Origin: Stenotrophomonas sp. | Lineage (GTDB): Bacteria > Pseudomonadota > Gammaproteobacteria > Xanthomonadales > Xanthomonadaceae | Length of the DNA stretch: 19,126 nt | NCBI GenBank assembly: GCA_003484865.1 | Contig: DMZT01000463.1 | Span: forward strand, 1-19,126 | Reading direction: 5' to 3' | Part shown: one piece after another, positions 15,099 to 19,126 of the stretch | Position numbering within the stretch: the stretch's first letter is position 1 | How the letters are laid out: each line of letters begins with the position of its first letter | Notes under the pieces: generated by a model | Told to the model about the DNA's origin: nothing | Databases searched by the model: none | What the model saw: the letters and a program-made list of their open reading frames with translations, nothing else | Position numbers and translations under genes: made by a program

Positions 15099-15467
15099 AT
15101 GTTCTCCGTGACCCGCCACCGCCGCATTGCCGCCTTCGCCCTTCTGGCGACGGGCGCAGCTGCCTCCACCAGTGCGTGGGCGCAGATGCCGCCGCCGGAA
15201 GCGGCCCGTGCCGAGATGATGCGTACGGCCGAACGCGGCGGTCCGCAGGAGCGCTCGCTGTCCGATGCCGTGCGTCGGGTTCAACGTACTACCGGTGGAC
15301 ACATCCTTGGCGCCGAGCGCGTGCCCTTCGATGGGCGCGATATCAACCGGGTGAAGTACATGGATGACCGCGGTCGCGTCCGCTATATGGACGATCCGGC
15401 GACATCGCGTTCACAGCCCCGCACGCCGCGCTCGGATATGTCATCACTACGCGGCGATAACCCCTGA
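15099..15467 (+). CDS. Small secreted PepSY-like protein upstream of phoPQ
   Basis: A 122-residue product. Residues 1-28 form a signal peptide: RHRR near the N-terminus, a hydrophobic core, then SAWA with cleavage likely after Ala28. The mature protein is about 94 residues. It contains GGHILGAERVPFDGRDINRV and then KYMDDRGRVRYMDD, a beta-strand pattern resembling the C-terminal half of PepSY domains. The last 25 residues are polar and look disordered. PepSY proteins encoded before two-component systems are commonly proposed to modulate the sensor or nearby proteases in the periplasm, so it may feed into PhoQ. That is inferred from position. AGGA at 15087-15090 could be a Shine-Dalgarno but lies inside the predicted -10. 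The phoP gene follows after 77 bases. Confidence 0.8.
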   Translation: MFSVTRHRRIAAFALLATGAAASTSAWAQMPPPEAARAEMMRTAERGGPQERSLSDAVRRVQRTTGGHILGAERVPFDGRDINRVKYMDDRGRVRYMDDPATSRSQPRTPRSDMSSLRGDNP

Positions 15468-15504
15468 ACAGGGATAGTTGTCCGCAGTCATCTGCATTAC
15501 CCAC

Positions 15505-15520
15505 TGGCCCCATGGGGCCA
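15505..15520. promoter_or_regulatory. 16-bp perfect palindrome just upstream of phoP
   Basis: TGGCCCCATGGGGCCA is fully self-complementary. As RNA it forms a 6-bp GC-rich stem with a CAUG loop, about 14 bases before the phoP Shine-Dalgarno. It could be a dimer-binding site or a leader hairpin between the PepSY gene and phoP. Confidence 0.45.
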
Positions 15521-15544
15521 TACCCAGGACACTAGGGAGAGTTC

Positions 15545-16228
15545 ATGCGTATCCTTCTGGTCGAAGACGAAGCCCCGCTGCGGGAAACACTGGCAGCCCG
15601 GCTCAAGCGCGAAGGCTTTGCCGTCGATGCTGCGCAGGACGGTGAGGAAGGTCTGTACATGGGCCGCGAAGTTCCGTTCGACGTCGGCATCATCGATCTT
15701 GGCCTGCCCAAGATGTCGGGCATGGAGCTGATCAAGGCCCTGCGCGACGAGGGCAAGAAATTCCCGGTGCTGATCCTGACCGCGCGTTCGAGCTGGCAGG
15801 ACAAGGTCGAAGGCCTCAAGCAGGGCGCCGACGATTACCTCGTCAAGCCGTTCCACGTCGAAGAGCTGCTGGCTCGCGTCAATGCGCTGCTGCGCCGTGC
15901 CGCCGGCTGGAGCAAGCCGACGCTGGAGTGCGGCCCGGTCGCGCTGGATCTTGCTGCACAGACGGTCAGCGTCAACGGCAGCAACGTGGATCTCACCAGC
16001 TACGAGTACAAGGTGCTGGAGTACCTGATGATGCATGCCGGTGAACTGGTCTCCAAGGCCGACCTCACCGAGCACATCTATCAGCAGGACTTCGACCGCG
16101 ACTCCAACGTGCTGGAGGTCTTCATCGGTCGCCTGCGCAAGAAGCTCGATGCCGACGGCGAACTCAAGCCGATCGAAACCGTGCGTGGCCGCGGTTACCG
16201 CTTCGCCATTCCGCGCAACGAAGGCTGA
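15545..16228 (+). CDS. phoP: PhoP-type response regulator (OmpR/PhoB family)
   Basis: A 227-residue DNA-binding response regulator, the usual length. The receiver domain (residues 1-115) carries the acidic pair in VEDEAP, the phospho-acceptor Asp51 in IIDLGLPKMSG, the switch Thr in LILTARSSW and the conserved Lys in YLVKPFHVEEL. The winged-helix DNA-binding domain spans about 130-222 (LTSYEYKVLEYLMMHAGELV; ending VRGRGYRFAIP). GGGAGAG just upstream of ATG 15545 is a good Shine-Dalgarno. phoQ follows 17 bases on. The PhoP name rests on the overall sequence and on the PhoQ-like partner. In Xanthomonas and Stenotrophomonas PhoP controls outer-membrane, polymyxin-tolerance and low-Mg2+ responses. 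Confidence 0.9.
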   Translation: MRILLVEDEAPLRETLAARLKREGFAVDAAQDGEEGLYMGREVPFDVGIIDLGLPKMSGMELIKALRDEGKKFPVLILTARSSWQDKVEGLKQGADDYLVKPFHVEELLARVNALLRRAAGWSKPTLECGPVALDLAAQTVSVNGSNVDLTSYEYKVLEYLMMHAGELVSKADLTEHIYQQDFDRDSNVLEVFIGRLRKKLDADGELKPIETVRGRGYRFAIPRNEG

Positions 16229-16245
16229 GCTGCGGCTGGCGATAG

Positions 16246-17673
16246 ATGATGTCCGGCCGTCTGTGGTTCTTTAAACGCTGGCGGCCGCGCTCACTGCAGG
16301 CGCGCCAGCTGTTGGCCGCCTCGGTGGGCCTGGTGGCCTTCCTGGCCCTGGCCGGCTACGCGCTGGACGCCGCCTTCGCCGATACCGCGAAGGCCAACCT
16401 GCGCGAGCGGCTGAAGAACTACGCCACCGCGTATGCGGCCGGCATCGACTTCACCCGTGACCGCTCGCTGTACATCCGCGAGCAGCCACCGGATCCGCGC
16501 TTTGACGTCCCGGGCAGTGGCCTCTATCTGCAGGTCGTGATGCCGGACGGCAAGGGCAACTCCATGTCCGCCGAGGGCCCGATGCTGCCCACGGTAGGCG
16601 GCGGCATGCTGGCCCCGCGCCAGGAGGTCTTCGAAGGCCCGTTGCCGATGATCCAGATCGATGGCAGCGAGGGCTCGGCCTACCGCTATGGCATGGGCCT
16701 GGTCTGGGATGCCGACGCCGACCCGGCCACCGAATTCCCGTACACGATCTACGTGCTCGAAGACTCGCGCGCGCTGGGCGCACAGCTGCGCGTATTCCGC
16801 GGGCGCGTGTGGTTCTACCTCGGCGGCATCGGCCTGATCCTGCTGCTGCTGCAGACGGTGATTCTGCAGTGGAGCCTGCGTCCGATGCGGCGCGTGATCA
16901 ATGAACTGACCAAGGTCCAGCGCGGTGAAACCGAGCGCATGAGCGAACGCCATCCGCGCGAGCTGGAACCGCTGACCGACAGCATCAATGCCTTCATCGA
17001 GAGCGAGCGCGAGAACCTCGAACGCCAGCGCAACACCTTGGCCGATCTCGCGCACAGCCTGAAGACGCCGCTTGCGGTATTGCGTACGCAGCTCGACAGC
17101 GGCGCACGCGATGAGGATCTGCGCGAGGAATTCGACGTGCAGCTGCGGCGCATGAACAACCTGGTGTCCTACCAGTTGGCGCGCGCGGCATCCTCCGGTC
17201 ACAAGCTGTTCTCCGCCCCGCTGCCGATTGAATCCAACGCCGAAGAAATCGTGCGGGGTCTGGAGAAGGTGTACGCGTCCAAGGGCGTGCTGTGCGAATT
17301 CGATATCGACCCGGCCGCGCGTTTCCACGGCGAGCCCGGCGATCTGCAGGAACTGCTCGGCAACCTGCTGGAGAACGCCTTCAAGTGGGCCAAGCGTCGC
17401 GTGTTGCTGACCGCGCATCCGTTGCCGGCCCCCGGTGCGCGTCGCGCCGGGCTGGTGCTGTCGGTGGATGACGATGGCCCGGGTATCGCACCGGAAGACA
17501 TCGCCAAGGTGCTGCAGCGTGGCGTGCGCGGCGATGAGCGGGTGCAGGGTCACGGCATCGGCCTGTCGATCGTGCAGGACCTGATCAAGGATTACCGCGG
17601 CGAACTGCAGGTGAAGCGTTCTCCGGAACTGGGTGGTGCACGCTTCGAAGTGAAGCTGCCGCCCGGGCCGTAA
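16246..17673 (+). CDS. phoQ: PhoQ-type sensor histidine kinase
   Basis: A 475-residue inner-membrane kinase. Helix 1 is at about residues 20-43, a periplasmic sensor domain at about 44-187, helix 2 at about 188-212 (VWFYLGGIGLILLLLQ), then a HAMP-like linker. The dimerisation motif LADLAHSLKTPLAVLRTQL carries the phospho-acceptor His270 and closely matches the PhoQ H-box (HSLKTPLAVL). The ATPase domain has LLGNLLENAFKWA (N box), VDDDGPGIAPED (G1) and GHGIGLSIVQDL (G2). The periplasmic acidic patch of E. coli PhoQ (EDDDDAE) is replaced by a shorter WDADADPATEFP. ATG 16246 and 16249 are both possible; no strong Shine-Dalgarno is seen. It is translated just after phoP and is surely its partner. 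Confidence 0.92.
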   Translation: MMSGRLWFFKRWRPRSLQARQLLAASVGLVAFLALAGYALDAAFADTAKANLRERLKNYATAYAAGIDFTRDRSLYIREQPPDPRFDVPGSGLYLQVVMPDGKGNSMSAEGPMLPTVGGGMLAPRQEVFEGPLPMIQIDGSEGSAYRYGMGLVWDADADPATEFPYTIYVLEDSRALGAQLRVFRGRVWFYLGGIGLILLLLQTVILQWSLRPMRRVINELTKVQRGETERMSERHPRELEPLTDSINAFIESERENLERQRNTLADLAHSLKTPLAVLRTQLDSGARDEDLREEFDVQLRRMNNLVSYQLARAASSGHKLFSAPLPIESNAEEIVRGLEKVYASKGVLCEFDIDPAARFHGEPGDLQELLGNLLENAFKWAKRRVLLTAHPLPAPGARRAGLVLSVDDDGPGIAPEDIAKVLQRGVRGDERVQGHGIGLSIVQDLIKDYRGELQVKRSPELGGARFEVKLPPGP

Positions 17674-17680
17674 GCGCCGG

Positions 17681-17699
17681 ACCGACCAACGGTCGGTAC
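17681..17699 (-). repeat. Degenerate SMAG-like palindrome after phoQ
   Basis: A 7-bp stem pairs 17681-17687 with 17691-17697 around AAC. The flank reads GTAC where a minus-oriented SMAG has CTAC, so the head is mutated. It begins seven bases after the phoQ stop. Confidence 0.6.
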
Positions 17700-17737
17700 C
17701 TGCCGATGGCCCGTACCCCGGCATTCCCACGGGACAG

Positions 17738-17762
17738 GTAGCCCACGACCGTTGGTCGTGGC
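17738..17762 (+). repeat. SMAG-type GTAG palindromic repeat between phoQ and mtfA
   Basis: GTAG at 17738-17741 is followed by an 8-bp stem (17743-17750 with 17754-17761) around loop GTT. It ends a few bases before the mtfA stop on the other strand. With the copy at 17681 it forms an inverted pair between convergent genes, as at 1780-1865. Confidence 0.8.
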
Positions 17763-17767
17763 GCGCG

Positions 17768-18553
17768 TCACCGCATCAGCGGTGAAGGACCATAGAACCG
17801 CTGCAGATGCCCGGCGACCGCCGGCATCTCGCGCGCGAGCAGAGCCGGTGCGGAGAAGTGGTACTCGCTCACCACCGCGAAGAATTCTTCCGGCGCCTCG
17901 GACGCATACGGATCGATCAGCGTCTCGCGGCCCTGGTCCACCTCGGCGCAGAACGCGTCATAGGCCTGCTGGAAATCCGCCGCCCATTGTTTCTGCCACG
18001 CGCGCGGCAACGGCGGCGTGCCGTCGATCGCCCCGTCCAGCGCATCGATCTTGTGCGCCATCTCATGCACCGCCACGCAGAACCCGGCCTCCGGATCGGC
18101 GATGTCGGCCTGGATGTCGGCCCACGACAGAATCAGCGGACCGCTGTCCCACGATTCGCCGATCAACGCATCGTCCCATTCGTGCAGCACGCCGGCCGCA
18201 TCCACCTGGCTGCGGTGCACGCGGAATGCGTTGGGATAGACGATCAGCTGCGACCAGCCACGCAGGCCGATCTCGCCCAGTTCCAGCAGCGGCAGGCAAC
18301 AGAGCGCGGCCAGCAACACGCCATCGGTGTCCTCCAGCTGCAGTTCGGCGGCCGGGCTGATGGTCTTCTCGTGCAGGAAGCGGGCGGCGAGGGCACGCAG
18401 GCGTTCGCGGCGGGCAGGGTCCAAGTGCTGCAGCCAGGCGGCGCGGCGGCAGGTGGCGTCCCAGAGGGTAGGGTCGATCTCGCGTGGCGTACGGCGCAGC
18501 CAGCCCAACAGTCGTTCGATCAGCGGAACATACCCGGCAGGAAGCTGTGCCAC
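17768..18553 (-). CDS. mtfA: MtfA-type zinc-dependent peptidase
   Basis: A 261-residue cytosolic protein with the MtfA layout. It has LSWADIQADI..., then the zinc motif VAVHEMAHKIDALDG (His163, Glu164, His167), then ASEAPEEFFAVVSEYHF, which carries the downstream Glu ligand of MtfA-type gluzincins. E. coli MtfA is an aminopeptidase that binds the glucose repressor Mlc. An Mlc role is not assured here. The best start is a GTG at 18553, which overlaps the end of the upstream small gene by 34 bases. There is no Shine-Dalgarno, so translational coupling is likely. Leucine codons a few residues further in (CTG or TTG) are alternative starts. The gene converges on phoQ across a SMAG pair. Confidence 0.88.
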   Translation of the reverse strand: MAQLPAGYVPLIERLLGWLRRTPREIDPTLWDATCRRAAWLQHLDPARRERLRALAARFLHEKTISPAAELQLEDTDGVLLAALCCLPLLELGEIGLRGWSQLIVYPNAFRVHRSQVDAAGVLHEWDDALIGESWDSGPLILSWADIQADIADPEAGFCVAVHEMAHKIDALDGAIDGTPPLPRAWQKQWAADFQQAYDAFCAEVDQGRETLIDPYASEAPEEFFAVVSEYHFSAPALLAREMPAVAGHLQRFYGPSPLMR

Positions 18554-18795
18554 TTGGGTGCGCGCAGGCGCGGCAGCACGTCGTCATCGCCACCACCGCC
18601 GGTGCTGGTTCCGCTGCTGGCGCTGGGTTTGACCGTGGCCGGTGCGGCGGCGGCCGAGGCCGAGGCCGGTGCACTGCGCTCGTTCTCGCCTGCCGAATAG
18701 ACACACGCACCGCGACCCGCAGTGGTGAGCGCATCGGAAGCGTGCGCGGCCAGCGGGGCCATCAGGAGGAGCAGGCAATGGGCGAACGGGCGCAT
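18520..18795 (-). CDS. Small secreted protein of unknown function
   Basis: A 91-residue product from ATG 18795 (in-frame ATG 18804 would add three residues). A signal peptide is clear: MRPFAHCLLLLMAPLAAHA with cleavage likely after Ala19. One Cys remains in the mature part (GRGACVYS). The middle is a low-complexity Ala/Ser/Gly/Thr linker ending in GGGGDDD. The last 19 residues, LPRLRAPKWHSFLPGMFR after VV-like acidic residues, look structured and are rich in basic and aromatic residues. I do not recognise the family. It overlaps mtfA, so the two probably form a transcription unit, and it is divergent from birA across 117 bases. The clean signal peptide and the coupling argue that it is real in spite of its size. 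Confidence 0.65.
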   Translation of the reverse strand: MRPFAHCLLLLMAPLAAHASDALTTAGRGACVYSAGENERSAPASASAAAAPATVKPSASSGTSTGGGGDDDVLPRLRAPKWHSFLPGMFR

Positions 18796-18912
18796 CGTCA
18801 ACATCCAGCGGCGGGTCAAGTTCTCGATTCTAGCCCGATTCGGCCGGAGGATTGGAAGGCCTCCGGGCGGGCGCTGGCGGCGGCTTTCCCGCATACTTTT
18901 CCCGTTTACCCG

Positions 18913-19126
18913 ATGGAAGCTGCCGTGGACGACCGCCAACTGCTGGCCAAACTGGGCGCCGGGCGCCTGTCCGGCGACGCGCTGGCGCGCGAACTGGGCC
19001 AGACCCGCGCCGCGATTTGGAAGCGGATTCAAGGACTTAGGGCGGCTGGCGTCGATATCGACGGCCGCGCCAGTGACGGCTACCAGTTGCAGCAGCCGCT
19101 GGATCTGCTGGACGCCGAGGCCATCC
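18913..19126 (+). CDS. birA: Biotin operon repressor / biotin-protein ligase, 5' end only
   Basis: The first 71 codons are present and the frame is open at the window end. The N-terminal winged helix of bifunctional BirA is seen: LLAKLGAGRLSGDALAREL, then GQTRAAIWKRIQGLRAAGVD, then IDGRASDGYQLQQPLDLLD. The G-Q-T-R-A-A-I-W-K-R-I helix matches the BirA recognition helix. Known BirA both attaches biotin to acetyl-CoA carboxylase and represses biotin genes; the ligase domain is outside the window. ATG 18913 starts in phase with the first helix. No clear Shine-Dalgarno is seen. It is divergent from the small secreted-protein gene. Confidence 0.9.
   Translation, partial: MEAAVDDRQLLAKLGAGRLSGDALARELGQTRAAIWKRIQGLRAAGVDIDGRASDGYQLQQPLDLLDAEAI

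Noticed and set aside
16291..17730. 479-codon minus-strand open frame opposite phoQ
   Set aside because: It is antisense to a clear histidine kinase with all conserved boxes, and its translation has the composition of a GC-rich shadow.
1780..17762. Repeated short palindromes as a CRISPR array
   Set aside because: The copies are dispersed between genes, vary in stem sequence and have no regular spacers. They fit SMAG repeats.

Overview
The window is a chromosomal segment of a high-GC gammaproteobacterium, most likely a Stenotrophomonas (Xanthomonadales). Three things point there. Protein style and gene content match. Genes are packed with ATGA overlaps. Between convergent or terminal gene ends there are short GTAG-headed palindromes (8-9 bp stem, 3-nt loop) that look like the SMAG repeats known from S. 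maltophilia. I see no rRNA, tRNA, CRISPR, insertion sequence or phage gene.

Layout. Bases 1-1707 hold the 3' part of a membrane-associated patatin-like phospholipase, followed by a SMAG pair. Bases 1862-3259 (minus) encode an XRE-type short-chain fatty acyl regulator (ScfR/PrpR-like), divergent from a tight five-gene operon at 3344-8894: mmsA, an isobutyryl-CoA dehydrogenase, an enoyl-CoA hydratase, a 3-hydroxyisobutyryl-CoA hydrolase and mmsB. Together they cover every step from isobutyryl-CoA to propionyl-CoA, the lower valine pathway. Repeated TGTGAAT half-sites in the shared intergenic region are a candidate operator. The operon ends in two SMAG repeats and a strong UUCG-capped terminator.

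Bases 9059-10380 (minus) carry a putative HExxH lipoprotein and the peroxidase gene ohr. Divergent from ohr is an AraC-type regulator (10491-11327). A CDF-type transporter with an altered metal site (11349-12350, minus) and a Crp/Fnr regulator (12377-13015, minus) follow. The Crp/Fnr gene is divergent from a six-helix membrane protein of the YdjM-like putative hydrolase type (13110-13790). Then comes dusA (13852-14886).

Bases 15099-17673 hold a small secreted PepSY-like protein followed by a PhoP/PhoQ-type two-component system. The upstream region contains tandem and inverted repeats and a promoter placed so close to the first ATG that the mRNA may be leaderless. Another SMAG pair separates phoQ from mtfA (minus), which overlaps a small secreted-protein gene. 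The window closes with the 5' end of birA, divergent from that pair.

Most of the window is ordinary core genome, and I do not see a wholly new system. The points most worth a second look are the ScfR-valine operon control region, the possible leaderless PepSY-phoPQ transcript, the unassigned HExxH lipoprotein, and ohr paired with an AraC regulator instead of OhrR.
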